Under the pieces are notes generated by a model. It ran no database searches and was not told the origin of the DNA. It was given only the letters and a program-made list of their open reading frames with translations. The position numbers were made by a program, and so were the translations under genes. Below are positions 21,439 to 33,277 of a DNA stretch of 64,000 nucleotides, piece by piece (position 1 is the first letter of the stretch; the number at the start of each line of letters is the position of its first letter). The stretch comes from Cyanidiococcus yangmingshanensis (Eukaryota > Rhodophyta > Bangiophyceae > Cyanidiales > Cyanidiaceae). The DNA lies in the NCBI GenBank assembly GCA_013995675.1, contig VWRR01000003.1, forward strand, positions 744,001 through 808,000, written 5' to 3'.

Positions 21439-23229
21439 ATGCTCGGGTTTGCTGTCCTCTTTCCCGGTGTTGCCGATCAGCAGTGCCGGGAAGTCGCACG
21501 TTGCAGAAAACGGGGGTTTCGCGTTTCGCGGCCCGACAGGTATCCGCTTTGGGAGCCCACGCAGCAACGAATGAATAGAAGGAGTCTTCTCTGCTGTCTG
21601 TTTCAAGGGCCCGTGGAGCAAGTGCCGTCTCCGGTTCCAGCTCCGGCACAACGACTAGAGGAGCTCTTCCGGGGCCTGCGACGATCGGTTCGTCGCGAGT
21701 GTCAGAGGCTCATAGCCGATCGATCGAATGAGCACGCAAGCCAGGCGTTCCAGGTCCGTGTCGAAGAGCTTCTTTCGCAGATGCTGCAGGGCAGTATGCT
21801 TGCCGGACGAGCTCGATTGACGGCACAACAGTGCCACGCCTCGATGAGTCGTTATTTGCAACTGGATCTCGGCCAGAAACAGGCTCTTCTGGTTCATCTG
21901 GAGAGGTTTGCGGAACACTTTGAACGCTATCCGTCCTTGGGGATGACGGGGTTTCGTGGTTCCAATAGTCCGCTACCAGCTGCTATGCTGCATAACAGCC
22001 GAAAAAGGACAGCAACTCCTGATTCGAATCCGACTGGTACGAAGCCGAACTTGGCGTACCGAGCGATCTTGCGTGAACATCTTCGTGAACATCCACGCCA
22101 TGTTGCCTTGCCACCCGTAGAGACACTCGTGATCGAATCGGTGCGAGACCTCACGCGTATTCCGCAAGACTCTGCGCTTTGGTTGGAGGCTCGGCGGCAT
22201 ATGCAGGTGAACGCATCCTCTGCTTGGAAGGTGCTCGGTTTCTGTGAACCGATGACTTTGGAATGGTTACGTGATTGCGTTCCCAGCTGGCAGCTGCGAC
22301 GAGGACACGAAGAAACTGTACAGGCTTGGCGTCTGGCGCGCGATCCTCACCTGAGTGAAAGCTTCCCGGAGAATGTTCATCTATCTATGGATTGGGGCAA
22401 AAATCATGAGCAAAATGGCCTTCTAACGGTGCTGCGGTACCTCGAATCGCATCTGACGACATCAAGTGCATCTGCAGAGCCAACACGTCAGGAGTTGGGA
22501 GCAGAGGCTCTGAATCAAGACGAGGCGCTGCATCTCTTTGAGTCGGGTCTTCATGTTCTGCAGCCCGAGGCCTGTGCCGGTGTCTACGACCTCGACGACT
22601 TTCCCGAACTGCCAACCATCGCTGCGAGCCCAGACGCCTTTATCTGCAGAGGCCGTCAAGGTCCCCCGTCTATGAACGAACTCACTGATGCCATATGTCT
22701 GGAGTCATCAGAGGGAGCGTTTAAGAGTTTCGAACTGGTTGAAGTGAAGTGTCCTTGTCCGTTCGTGCCGGTTGAAAGCACAGCGTTCGATGTATCTCCT
22801 TTAGCTTCGAGTACGGCTCCTGTCCTGTATCGTTATCGATCAGTGTTGCCGCAGAAACTCGTTCATGCGAACCATTTCGCCCAAGTACAGCTTCAGATGC
22901 TCTGCACCGATACCTGGCGAGCTCATTTCATTTCCTGGACACCAGACGCTGGTGCCCGGCTGTTCATTCTGGATCGCGATGAGGCTTGGCTCGAGATGGC
23001 ACTCATTGCCTTGCGTGATTTTTATCGAGAATTTGTACGAGAACCACCTCCAGAGAACTTTTTTGCTGATCGCAACACGTACCGCCACCTGCTCGAATTG
23101 ACAGTCGCTGGGGTACAACAAAGTAAGGAACATAGTGTAACCTTGTCGGCCGATCAAGTGCGTCGACTCCTCGCCTGGGAGACGCAAGCCGGTTTCTTGA
23201 ATCTTGCTGGCCCTCTGTTCCTCGACTAG
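21439..23229 (+). CDS. YqaJ/lambda-exonuclease-fold nuclease-like protein
   Basis: An intact frame; the ATG at 21439 gives 596 residues (an alternative start is the ATG at 21571). The first third has no recognised domain. From about residue 245 the order of a YqaJ-type viral recombinase/lambda exonuclease domain appears. First is an entry helix (DSALWLEARRHMQVNASSAW) equivalent to the R-x-x-x-I-T-A-S segment. Then the metal-binding Asp comes in SPDAF (residue 399), followed by E435-x-K437 in FELVEVKCPCPF, and a Gln-containing helix (HANHFAQVQLQMLCTDTWRA) leads to a strand (HFISWTP) and closing helix. The key D...ExK residues are present, so it could be an active PD-(D/E)XK nuclease. The role is unknown. 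Organellar DNA recombination or repair is one guess, since the N-terminus (MLGFAVLFPG) could be a targeting peptide. Confidence 0.75.
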   Translation: MLGFAVLFPGVADQQCREVARCRKRGFRVSRPDRYPLWEPTQQRMNRRSLLCCLFQGPVEQVPSPVPAPAQRLEELFRGLRRSVRRECQRLIADRSNEHASQAFQVRVEELLSQMLQGSMLAGRARLTAQQCHASMSRYLQLDLGQKQALLVHLERFAEHFERYPSLGMTGFRGSNSPLPAAMLHNSRKRTATPDSNPTGTKPNLAYRAILREHLREHPRHVALPPVETLVIESVRDLTRIPQDSALWLEARRHMQVNASSAWKVLGFCEPMTLEWLRDCVPSWQLRRGHEETVQAWRLARDPHLSESFPENVHLSMDWGKNHEQNGLLTVLRYLESHLTTSSASAEPTRQELGAEALNQDEALHLFESGLHVLQPEACAGVYDLDDFPELPTIAASPDAFICRGRQGPPSMNELTDAICLESSEGAFKSFELVEVKCPCPFVPVESTAFDVSPLASSTAPVLYRYRSVLPQKLVHANHFAQVQLQMLCTDTWRAHFISWTPDAGARLFILDRDEAWLEMALIALRDFYREFVREPPPENFFADRNTYRHLLELTVAGVQQSKEHSVTLSADQVRRLLAWETQAGFLNLAGPLFLD

Positions 23230-24864
23230 GAGCATCTAAAACTGGATGTAGTGGCAACCGCTTACGAGCGTATGTGGATGCGATCCAACATTTTGATTCG
23301 AGCGATGATATTGGATTCTGGAACGATCCCATGTCGATGCACCAAGCTGGCCCCGTTGCGAGCGTATAGAAAGAAGCAGTCTCGGACGGAAAGCGTAAGC
23401 GCTCAGCGATGTAAGGTGTCTCTTGAGTAGACTCGGCGCGATGTCCATTGAAGCGTCTAGCCCGTATTCTGCTGGCGGCATAGAGGCAGCCTCTATTCAT
23501 CATGAAGGTATCGACGAACCTGAGCACTGCGCCCCCAGAGCATCTGTTTTCGTCGAGTCACAGGAGTTGGGATGCTGCATAGCAGATGACGGGGCTATCC
23601 ACAACGAGTCACGTTGTCGGCTCGTATCTCGACGTTGGTTATGAAGGCGGTCTGTGCTCGCTTGCGCTGTGTCCGACATTTGGCCGAGCGACCTGACTCT
23701 CGCCTTAAAATCAAAACTCGTCGCTTACGCGCCGACGACATACGTTCTCGAGCGACCAGCAGGAGCCGTCAAGTACTGTCCAACGACCCTTGAAAAGCGC
23801 TTCTCGGCCGCGTCGTGTTCTACCGTTTCCTGCCGCAGACGCGTGCGACTAGGCAACCTGTGCTGTCGCATCGCTCGTTCCGTTTGTGAATAGTTTGTTC
23901 TCCACGAGCTATCGTCCGTCTCGAGGGGTGGCGTTTTCCGCGAAACTCGAAAGCCGATCTCTTCAACCAGCCGTGACGGCCTTTACACCTGTTATGGTCG
24001 TCGTTTTGTTTGGAACTGGCGATGGAAACTTCCTTGGACAATGCTGCAGTCGCGGGGTCGAAGCAAGCGTTCTCCGAAGCGCAGCGCTCGCGTGGAGTTT
24101 GGAGTCCTGCTCAGTCCAGGCGTTCTGCAAACCAGTCATGGGTCCTGGTTCACCGCTTTTTTTGTACCGAAAAGGTGGCGTCAACGGTAACGATAAGCAG
24201 TGACGTCTCAGCGTTGATAGATGCAAATCGATATCCACATGGTTCAGGGGAACGAAGGCCGCACCAACGACGAACAGACTTGCCCGCAACTTTGGAGATC
24301 GCGTCTTCTACGCTTGCGTGTCGACTCCTCGATCCGCCTTTTCTGGACGAGCGTTCCAGGATCCTCGGTCTCGACCCTATGGTCTATCATCTCAATAAAC
24401 TGGATCGAATACGCAGCGTGTCTGGACTTGCTCGAACAAGTTTGGATAATCGACAAGCCGGACTCGATGTTGATGTCAGCATTCCAGATAGACAATTGCG
24501 ACTGTAACTGTTTATTGACGGTCGGAACCTGCTTTTCGGTGGGTGCGTCCAGCGCCGCATCCCCTCCGTTGGCCCTTTTTGGCGATCATGTGACCGCAAG
24601 GAAACAACTGGCGGGACTTGTTAGGCGCTTGTGCGGAAAAAAGGTCGTAGATCCCGTTTAGATTGCGTCACAATTGGGCGATGCTGTGGCTCATTCGTTC
24701 TCGGAATGTAAGCCAGACGGCTACGGTGGAGGCCACAGACTGATTTCGGAAACTTCTCGTACATTCAACCAATGGCAGTCGGATCTTCAGGGGCTATTCA
24801 TGTGCAACACCGAGGATGCATTGCAAGAAAATGGACTCTTTGTATCAGCAGGTTGAGATCCCAT
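23230..24864. other. Intergenic, nothing recognised
   Basis: About 1.6 kb between the convergent ends of the YqaJ gene and the PUF gene. Several frames of 100-165 codons occur on both strands (for example 24010-24507, +) but none shows a domain. A T7 run near 24160 is not preceded by a tRNA-like structure. Confidence 0.35.
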
Positions 24865-27436
24865 TCATGTTCGCGCTCCGGGTCGAGACAATCGTGCTTG
24901 GATGCGTTTCCCAAAGGGAGTTCCCCGCAGCTCTGTTAAATGGGGCTCAATGGCCTCGCGCAAGGCCTCAAACTCGGGAGTATTCGCGAGCGACAAGGCC
25001 CGTTGAACAACATAGTTCGCGTATGGGTCGAATAGCAACGGTCGAAGGTTGCGTTGATGTTGTTCGGACCCTATTCGAAGTGGCCCAGCGTCAGCGTCCC
25101 GCGAGCCCTCTAACAACTCGTGGAGCAGCAAACGAAGATCCGATTCATCGGCCAAGGTGAAAAACCTTTTCCACCACATTGGAGCTGAACTTTTGCATCG
25201 ACAGCTGCCATAGGTGACCACGAATGTGCTGTATGATTGTGTGCACGTATTGGGGTTCCTTCATCTCGAGCACATATTGCACGACGTAGTTTCCAAACGG
25301 GTCCTGCATGAGTTCACGGGCTCGACTAAGAACCAGCACGCAAAGTTGCGCTCGTTGTTCGGCATTCGCGTGATCAAGACATCGTTGGAGCACACAACAA
25401 CCATGTCGATGTTTGGCGATTTGCAGGCAGTGTGCAAACGCCGTCTGATAGATGAATTGCTGGTGAGATGAATCCATTTTCTGCAAGCATCGCTGGATGA
25501 CGTGATTTCCGTTCACATCACACATGAGCGCGAGACACTGCGGCGCAATCGCTTGCGCGATGAGCGCAGCGTGCTCCGGATCACTGGAGAGTTCCACCAT
25601 CCTCTGGACTACTCGAGTACCGTGCGGATTCAGGCATACCTCCGCGAGCTGTGCAGCACTCTGACGAACTGAGCTCCAATCGTTGCGTTGGGTTGCAATG
25701 CTCGAAGAGCTTTTGGCAGAGGTAGTTTCCGAATGGATCCATCATAAGCTCGACGTAATGCGGTAGGCATTCTCGGAAGACCAAGGCGGTATCCGCTGAA
25801 TTTTTGTTATCGAGGCGCGCTTGAAGGAAACGACCTCCGTGCTGGTCTCTAGCCATCATTGCAATGCTTCCGGCGAAGGCCGGTCAACGGCACCGATTCA
25901 TCGCCCATTGCGCTGTAATTCATTTGAATGATTGCACCAGATGGAGCAGGATCGTGGCTCCCGTGCCGCGACTGGTGCAGGTTGCCGGTATTGATCCTTC
26001 CGGTCACTGCATTCGACCTCGGGTACACATTCATGGCTGGCACTGCTGGATAGGGTGCTGTCGAGTAAGCGCTCTGCATAGTGTTCCGCATTTCCCGACG
26101 AGCTCGCGAACGTGTCAGTGACGCTCTTCTGGGCGCCTGTCTACCGCTTTGTTGCGGCGGCGCAGCGCCAGTATCACCCATAAAGTAGGTCCCATTGTAG
26201 ACGACGGAGGGTATTGGCGTTGCAGTTGTGCCCCAGGCTGACATCGCGGCCGACTGGTCGCCAGACGTCATGGTCGTCGTTGGAGCCGACCCGGTCATTC
26301 GTGGTGTTTGCATCCGCCCGGATACATCGTTGCTCAACATCATCATCGTCACTGGAGGCGCCACCATCGGCTGTTACGGGCATCGCTCCAGTAAAAGGTC
26401 GGGGTGCTGATTCAGCACTTGTCTGTGGCGCTATCGCACTGTTGGTTGCCGTCAAACCAAAATCGCCTTGAACATCGCCGCCATTAACAGCATTGCCGCC
26501 GCCTATTCCAGTCAAGCCTGATCCGGAAACGGTCATGGATGATTGGGCACTCACGTTTCCAGAGGTATGTGCGATCTGTCCAGCTATAAGCGGCACCTGC
26601 CACATTCGTCGATCCGCCTCGCTGAGCCCAGAAGCCGCAGTGACGGGCGGCACTGTGCCCATCCCTCGACGCTCTGCAGTCGTGCTCAGATCGCTCTCAG
26701 AGCTGTCGCGGTCCAGATGACGTGCGTATTTGAGCGTTTCCCGAAAAATCAGATTCTCAACCGAGGCGTCACTGTCATCGCGGCGTAGAAGGATCCCCGC
26801 GTTGGTTATCGGTCGCTGGGACTCTGCAACAACACCAACGTCGCTCATCACACCCAAACGATTCGGTCTTGTGAGCTTTTTGTGGTCTTCTGTCTGCAAG
26901 TCATTGTTTGCACTGAGAGGTTTTCCCTCCAGCATTGTACCGCTCAGGGCGGGAAAGGGGGTAGCGTAGTCGCGCACCCCCAACTGCTCAGGTTGAGACG
27001 CAAGCGCAGTTTGGATCGTACCTTTGGAGTCGTGGCTGATGGGGACCTGGCGCTCTCCAGAGGTTCTAACGTGTAAATCAGAACCAAACTGGCTTTGCAC
27101 TCGACTTTGTTCAAGTCGCAACGCTTCAAAGTCACCGCGAAGAACGCTCGAATCAAGCGGAGGCGGTAGCTTTGTCTGTTCCTTGAACGCGTCATAGAAC
27201 AATTCATAGTCCGCATCAGCTCGTATGTCCGTGACCGCAAACCAGTTTGGTTGTATACCAGATGATGCCATCAATATGGGTTCCGGCATCTCCAAGTCAG
27301 GAGGAGCCGAGACCGGCCTTGGCAAGTCTGTCGGAGGTGGCGGCGACGGCGTCTGCAGCTCGGACTGGGCCCAGAGCAGCGCACCGTGCTCACGTTCAGG
27401 CACCGGCACGTAGACGTCATTGCGCCTCTCTTCCAT
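24865..27436 (-). CDS. Pumilio/PUF-family RNA-binding protein
   Basis: PUF proteins bind 3' UTR elements to repress or localise mRNAs. The ATG is at 27436. A long low-complexity N-terminal region (about 500 residues, rich in Ser, Thr, Gly and Pro) is followed by the C-terminal Pumilio homology domain, about 25880-24870. Repeats are recognisable by their core helices: DQHGGRFLQARL, DPFGNYLCQKLFEHC, NPHGTRVVQRM, DVNGNHVIQRCL, HRHGCCVLQRCL, DPFGNYVVQYVL, QKFSSNVVEKVF and DPYANYVVQRAL, which makes the canonical eight. The reading crosses four single-base skips, in 26270-26400, near 25870, near 25665 and in the A5 run at 25160-25164, all in the same direction. The base-contacting triads look standard (N/S..Q), so an RNA site close to UGUANAUA is likely by family knowledge. 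Confidence 0.92.
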
Positions 27437-29074
27437 GGCCACGGCTCTCGGTCGCCACTTCTATGCTCCTCAAGAACAGATCAAGCCGTTTCCGCCAGTT
27501 GGTGCCGACCAACAAACGAGACGATACGTCTCTCGGCGTTCAGGTCGTCGGGCGACTATGTACCGGTCGAGTGGGGCGCGCGAGCATCGAGGGCGCAACC
27601 GACGCGTGCGGATCGCGTTATGGAGATCCCAGGCGGCTCACCGAAGGCGACTCGTTCACTGCCGTCGATCAAGGTTTCGAACGCAGACGGGGATCTGAGG
27701 ATCATTGACGCTTTCCTGCACGTTTAGATCACTTTTGCTTGCTCTCTTGGAGATCTGGTTGAATGACGGATGTCTTTTCGAGGGTAAAGGGCGCGTGCGC
27801 ATCACCTGACGACTGGCACGGTGCTTGCATGGCATATGCTGCCTTCGGACCAGAATATCATGTTCGTTTGCGGGTCCTTCATGGTCCTTCCAGCGTCACT
27901 CAGGCTGTGCAGTGATCGGCGGTTGAGCGTGAAGACAGTGGATTCCCAGTGACTCGATGGATACCCGAGGGTTTTTTTCAGCGGATATAGGGCTTGCTAC
28001 CGCTGATGCTGTGCGTTTACAGCGCGCCCGAGCTACTATAACGTCATGAATTCGTGTCTATATTGAGCTTTCTTTTTCAGCAGGATAAATGCTGTCATGA
28101 TATGAAGGCGGAATCGCAAGATCGGCGAATTCGGGTGACTTTTTCTCGAGGACACGCGAGCTCAAGCATAGCGCTGTGTCTGATGGAAACGCTTCTCGAC
28201 AAACATTTAGTATAGGCGCCTGGCCTTTATTGCGATCTCCGCGCACATGTCCATACACATCGGTTATGAATCTCGCACCGAGCAGTAACGCTTCCACAAG
28301 CACGCAAACGTGCGGAATCAGCTCCTAAGGTGCGGTCTGCAAGCCCATCGCGAAGCACGCATCCTGCTCTGACGTATCCGTATAGACTCGCCACGCGCTA
28401 CAGATCGCAAGCGCTCGAGGTTGGTGCATGTATTTGCGATCGCTCTTGGACCGGCAACGAACGATCGGGTGTGCAAGCCATGTAACCGCAACCCTCTTCC
28501 ATGTGCTGCTGATGAATGATATTCATATCGATGCGAGGCGTACTTCTCGCCGCGAAACCGCATGGTACGCATCGCGATCGCTGCATCCCACTGATCGACT
28601 CCAAGTCGACATCACACCGAGCGGTGTTCCCCGCCGACACGGCCGATGACCATCCCGCAAGGCAGCACGCATCGCGATTGATGGAAGCGAACGACCCCCT
28701 CGAAACGCCTTGAATCGCGCCACGTGGCATCGCCATGCGCCGTGCGGACCGGTGAAACTGATCGGCGGGCCACGAGCTGCCTCCAGAGCCGCCGTGCGAG
28801 CGCACGATCGACGCGCGGTTCGCGTCCGTCCGTGTGCGTCGCCGTGTCCGCAGGACGCTGTTTCGAATCCATCGCCCGAATGCCGCGAGGCGGAACGCGA
28901 ACGACGGCTAGCCGATTGCCTGTGGCTTTCATCGACTGGGCGTTACGTAGGGTTTTAGGTTTTCGGACGGAACAGCAGTTGCTTCACCGGGCTTCACACG
29001 CTTGCGCTAGCTATCTAAAGAGACGGATTTGCGCTTGATAAAGACGCATAACTACAGAAAAACTTGTGTAAACC
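27437..29074. other. Intergenic, divergent promoters of PUF and INO1
   Basis: About 1.6 kb between divergent starts. The GC-rich part at 28300-28960 has frames open on both strands, as expected of GC-rich sequence, none recognisable. No RNA gene was seen. Confidence 0.4.
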
Positions 29075-30661
29075 ATGCTCGTTGATGAGGTTTTGGTGGC
29101 CGCGCCCCATGTTCGCTACACGCCAGACTATGTCGAGGCGGACTATTGTTACGAGACCAATACGGTGCAGCTAGAACCGAGCAGTGGCCGTGCGGTTGTT
29201 CGTCCAGTACTTGAAAAGTATACCTTTCGGACGCAGCGTAAAGTACCGCGGGTCGGTCTCATGATGGTTGGTTGGGGCGGCAACAATGGTAGCACGGTAA
29301 CGGCAGCGGTGATTGCGAACCGTGAGGGAATTACCTGGCGGACGAAACACGGCATTCAGACGCCGAACTATTTCGGGTCGTTGACACAGTCTGCAACCGT
29401 TCGGTTGGGCAGCATGTACGGAAGCGATGGGCGTTTCGAGGAGGACGTTTTCGTGCCGCTTCACGCGCTCCTACCCATGCTTCATCCGAATGACCTTGAG
29501 ATTGGTGGCTGGGATATATCAGGTGCGAACCTCGCAGAAGCGATGCGTCGGGCCCAGGTTCTCGACTACGACTTGCAACTGCAGCTTGAGCCGTACATGG
29601 CGCCGTTGAAACCGTTGCCTTCGGTACTCTATGCGGATTTCATCGCGGCAAACCAGTCAGCGCGCGCCGACAACTTGATCTCTGGCAGCAACAAACGGGA
29701 GCATCTGGAGAAAATTCGCGCCGATATTCGCGCATTCAAGGCAGAACGAAAGGTGGACAAGGTTATTTTGGTCTGGACAGCGAACACGGAACGGTACGCG
29801 ACGGTGCTCGAACGCGTCAATGATACCGCCGAAAACCTTATTCAGGCAATCGCCGACAGCCACGACGAAGTATCGCCGAGCGTGCTCTTCGCGACTGCCT
29901 CGATTCTAGAGGGATGTTCCTTCATCAACGGATCGCCGCAGAACACGTTTGTGCCCGGTGTTGTAGACTTGGCCATCCAGCGCGGTGTCTTTATTGGCGG
30001 TGACGATTTCAAATCGGGACAGACCAAACTCAAGTCCGTACTTGTTGATTTCCTGATTGGCGCGGGGATCAAACCCCTCTCGATCGCCTCGTATAATCAC
30101 CTGGGCAATAATGATGGCAAGAATTTGTCTGCACCCAGTCAATTTCGTAGCAAGGAAATCTCCAAATCGAGTGTGGTGGATGATATGGTGGCAAGCAATC
30201 AGATCCTTTACAGGCCTGGCGAGAGCCCAGACCACTTGGTCGTTATCAAGTACATTCCGGCTGTTGGCGATAGTAAGCGCGCTCTCGATGAATATGAAAG
30301 CGAGATTTTCATGGGTGGTCGGAACACGATTGTTGTGCATCAGACCTGCGAAGACTCGCTATTGGCGGCTCCGCTTATTTTGGATCTGGTCATCCTGGCT
30401 GAGCTCGCGGAGCGCATTGAGCTGAAACGAGATGGCGAAGAAAGTTTGGAGCGTCTTCACCCGGTCCTCTCTTTGCTGAGCTACCTGCTCAAAGCCCCTA
30501 TGGTGCCTGAAGGTACGCCTGTCGTGAACGCTCTCGCGCGTCAGCGCTTGTGCATCGAGAATATTCTCAGGGCGTGCATTGGGCTCGCACCCGAGAACGA
30601 GATGCGCCTCGAGCACAAGCGTCGTCCTCGGTCAATCGCAAGGGAAAAGTCGCTCATTTAA
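29075..30661 (+). CDS. INO1: Inositol-3-phosphate synthase
   Basis: An intact frame of 528 residues from the ATG at 29075. The enzyme converts glucose 6-phosphate to 1D-myo-inositol 3-phosphate with bound NAD+, the committed step of inositol synthesis. It normally acts in the cytosol as a tetramer. Visible family motifs are GWGGNNGST (NAD-binding, near residue 68), [45 protein letters not shown]-like (here [10 protein letters not shown]), [44 protein letters not shown] (listed as short blocks; catalytic Lys in FKSGQTK), [14 protein letters not shown] and [10 protein letters not shown]. The length matches eukaryotic INO1 (about 510-530). There is no leader peptide. Conservation is high throughout and there is no frame step. 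Confidence 0.98.
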   Translation: MLVDEVLVAAPHVRYTPDYVEADYCYETNTVQLEPSSGRAVVRPVLEKYTFRTQRKVPRVGLMMVGWGGNNGSTVTAAVIANREGITWRTKHGIQTPNYFGSLTQSATVRLGSMYGSDGRFEEDVFVPLHALLPMLHPNDLEIGGWDISGANLAEAMRRAQVLDYDLQLQLEPYMAPLKPLPSVLYADFIAANQSARADNLISGSNKREHLEKIRADIRAFKAERKVDKVILVWTANTERYATVLERVNDTAENLIQAIADSHDEVSPSVLFATASILEGCSFINGSPQNTFVPGVVDLAIQRGVFIGGDDFKSGQTKLKSVLVDFLIGAGIKPLSIASYNHLGNNDGKNLSAPSQFRSKEISKSSVVDDMVASNQILYRPGESPDHLVVIKYIPAVGDSKRALDEYESEIFMGGRNTIVVHQTCEDSLLAAPLILDLVILAELAERIELKRDGEESLERLHPVLSLLSYLLKAPMVPEGTPVVNALARQRLCIENILRACIGLAPENEMRLEHKRRPRSIAREKSLI

Positions 30662-31939
30662 ATAACCAGCGCATCATTGGAGCGGGATGCTTGATATTCC
30701 ACGATGTAAAGGAACACGCAGCGAGAAGCTCGCCTAAGCATTGAACAGGTCCGCGGTTCCGATGACGCGAAACGCGGTCGTTGCAGTAGCGTCCTGATGC
30801 GGTCCGTATCGCTATGGTTGTGGCCCCAAACACGGAGGATACTTCAAAAGCATGGCGAGTAACGTCCAGAGCTGTGCGATATCGGTCATATTGTCCTGTC
30901 CAGAGCAAACCGCACGGGACAAGGCCAGAGACAAGCACACGCATTTTGCCAGGACTGCCCTCGTGGGCAAGAGGCTATCACAGTATCTCGACGGCGTGCC
31001 TCACTAGCATTCACATCGAAAGCGAGCTTCTGCTTTGCGTTCCTACCAGGAGGGAAGTATGAACAGAGTGTCCGGTTGAGCGTCATCGACAAAAGTCTGA
31101 CTGGACTCGAAGCGCTCGCCAGCCGGTCGTTGATTCCGGCACGCCAGCCGAGCGCCGACAGCTGTCACGAGGTCGTTGTATTGACTTGGCAAACCAAGTG
31201 CAAACACGAGACACATAAAAAGAACTTTAAACCTCCTAGAGACTGATCATTTCCCAGCGCCAATAGTTGGAAACGTCGACGTTACGATTCAGTGGCTCGT
31301 TTCTCCGAGCAGCCCGAACTGGCAGAGCGCGCCTCCGTTCCAGTTCAGGACGAAATGGCCATATCAACGGAGATAGCTTTGACCGTTAACATGTCTTCCC
31401 TGGTCATGCTTCTCCCTCGAGCCCATTTGGACCGAAACACTCGCTCTCTGGATGGCTCTAAACCTGGACCTCTATCGAATGCGCCGACCCCAAAACTCGA
31501 CCGCAGCGAACATTGCCGACCACGACCTCCAGTTCCAAATCCGTACGATCCCGCTTCTGTTTGTTGCCGAGTCGGTTCCGTATTCAAGTCTCCAAAAGGC
31601 CCAAGGCAAGTTGGAACGAGATTTAGTTCTTTATCCTGCTACTGTGGGGCCCTTAGAATACATTCTTGGGTGTGATCCTGACTGGAGACGTGGCGTTCCT
31701 CACGTGTGGGCGGAAAGCTTCCGCGTCGCCAGTACACGCCGCGCTTCCTCCGTTCCAAGCGCGAACATTGTGCATTCGTCCTCGTTCGTGAACGGATCTT
31801 GGTGTTGGAACACGCATATGTCACGGTGTTGCCTTCGTCTTGTTTGAGACTCGTTGCGCAGTGTTCTAGCGAGGAGGCGACGACACAAGGCTTCCGGCCT
31901 CTGGGCACTCCACAACGACGACGGTCCTGGAGACCACTC
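30662..31939. other. Intergenic, nothing recognised
   Basis: About 1.3 kb. The frame of the next gene is open from 31706, but that part has no ATG-led coding character. Otherwise only short overlapping frames are seen. Confidence 0.4.
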
Positions 31940-33277
31940 ATGACCGAACAGGCGAGCACTACCTCTCTCGATGCAGACACCCGACGGCTGATCGTGCAAC
32001 GCCATGCTGCACTCGTGGTGGAGCTGAACCAAGTTCTCGCGGAGATGCAACAAGTTCGAACGGCATGCGAGTCGCGAACATGGCCCCGAACTCGTGGAAC
32101 GCGGATGGCAGAGCTCCGAGCTCGTTACGCACAACTGCAGACCCGCAGCGAAGAGCTTACGGCACTTATTCATCACCTGTCAGCGGTCATGGCTGGCCAC
32201 GATATGGGTCTGGCGCCAGAGACCACTCCTTTGCGAGACACTGCTTTGAATCGGGAAGCTTCGACGCTGTCCGATGCCGACACGCCTGTTAGCGAGCTGA
32301 TCGAAGAGAAACGTTTGGCAGTGCTCACTTTACCAGAACTGCGTCAGTTGAGTATTGAGCTGAGCGAACGAGTCTCAGAGGTAGAGCGACAGATCCGTCG
32401 ATGGCACGAACAATCGGATGCCTCACGAGGCGAGACCCGTGTAGGCGAGTCCTCGATTCGTCTGCGAAGGCTCGAAGGACAACGGGAGCAACTGAACAAA
32501 TGTCTCGATGATATCGCGGACGCGATGCTGCATGCTGAAGAACAGGATCTGTGGCAATCAAGCTCATACGTCGGAGAGCCTATTGGACGCTCAGACCAAG
32601 ATGCTGGTGCTGCGACGCTCTCGAACGACAAACAGTATGATCGCCAGCAGCGATGCAGCAGGAATCGCGCGCCGACCGATCCCTGGCCAGAGACGGTGGA
32701 CCAACGCTCGGCTCATTTGCCTGAGCCGTCGTGTGCATCCCCGTCAGTGGACAGGATTGATTCAGGAACACATCTTTCGGAGGATTCCTTGACCGAAACC
32801 CTTGGCGACTCGAAGATAGCTGCGGATATCGAACGAGCCTCGGATCACGAGGACGAGCAACGATCGAACCATGCGAGCAACCGTGTGCGTACTCGCCGAA
32901 CGCGCTCGGTGTCGCCACCGCCGAACCAGACGATACCGTCCGTATGGCCAGAGTCGGGGGGATGCACTTCGGGTGGGCCTCGTCTCAGCGCAACGTCAGA
33001 ACGAGCCCTTCTACTGGGCCAAATTCCAGCCGGCGCATCAACCAATGCACTGGGTGAGCGTTCGTCGCGACCGATGCCCAAGTACTCTCCAGCGTTTGTG
33101 CAGCAGCGAGTAGAGCAGGCCCGTCAGCGACTTGCACGGCGCAGTGAGGCTCTTCAGCACCTCCATCAACAAAGTGCGGCGATGCAAGATGAAGCCACAG
33201 CTTTCGAGGAATTGACCGATCGCCTCGCTCGCAAGAACCGTCTGTTTGGCGGCCGCTTCTGGGAATCCCTCTTCTAG
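31940..33277 (+). CDS. Coiled-coil protein, family not recognised
   Basis: An intact frame. The ATG at 31940 (MTEQASTTSLDADTRRL) gives 445 residues; an earlier in-frame ATG at 31706 would add 78 unconserved residues. Three coiled-coil blocks are visible. The first follows the start (LIVQRHAALVVELNQVLAEM). The second is central (ELIEEKRLAVLTLPELRQLS and RLRRLEGQREQLNKCLDDIA). The third closes the protein, just before GGRFWESLF. Between the second and third lies a disordered Ser/Arg/Asp-rich stretch (about residues 215-370). The terminal heptads (ARQRLARRSEALQHLHQQS followed by MQDEATAFEELTDRL) look like a SNARE-type helix in spacing. However, the central residue would be Gln and no membrane anchor follows, so this is only a suggestion. 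Function unknown. Confidence 0.6.
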   Translation: MTEQASTTSLDADTRRLIVQRHAALVVELNQVLAEMQQVRTACESRTWPRTRGTRMAELRARYAQLQTRSEELTALIHHLSAVMAGHDMGLAPETTPLRDTALNREASTLSDADTPVSELIEEKRLAVLTLPELRQLSIELSERVSEVERQIRRWHEQSDASRGETRVGESSIRLRRLEGQREQLNKCLDDIADAMLHAEEQDLWQSSSYVGEPIGRSDQDAGAATLSNDKQYDRQQRCSRNRAPTDPWPETVDQRSAHLPEPSCASPSVDRIDSGTHLSEDSLTETLGDSKIAADIERASDHEDEQRSNHASNRVRTRRTRSVSPPPNQTIPSVWPESGGCTSGGPRLSATSERALLLGQIPAGASTNALGERSSRPMPKYSPAFVQQRVEQARQRLARRSEALQHLHQQSAAMQDEATAFEELTDRLARKNRLFGGRFWESLF

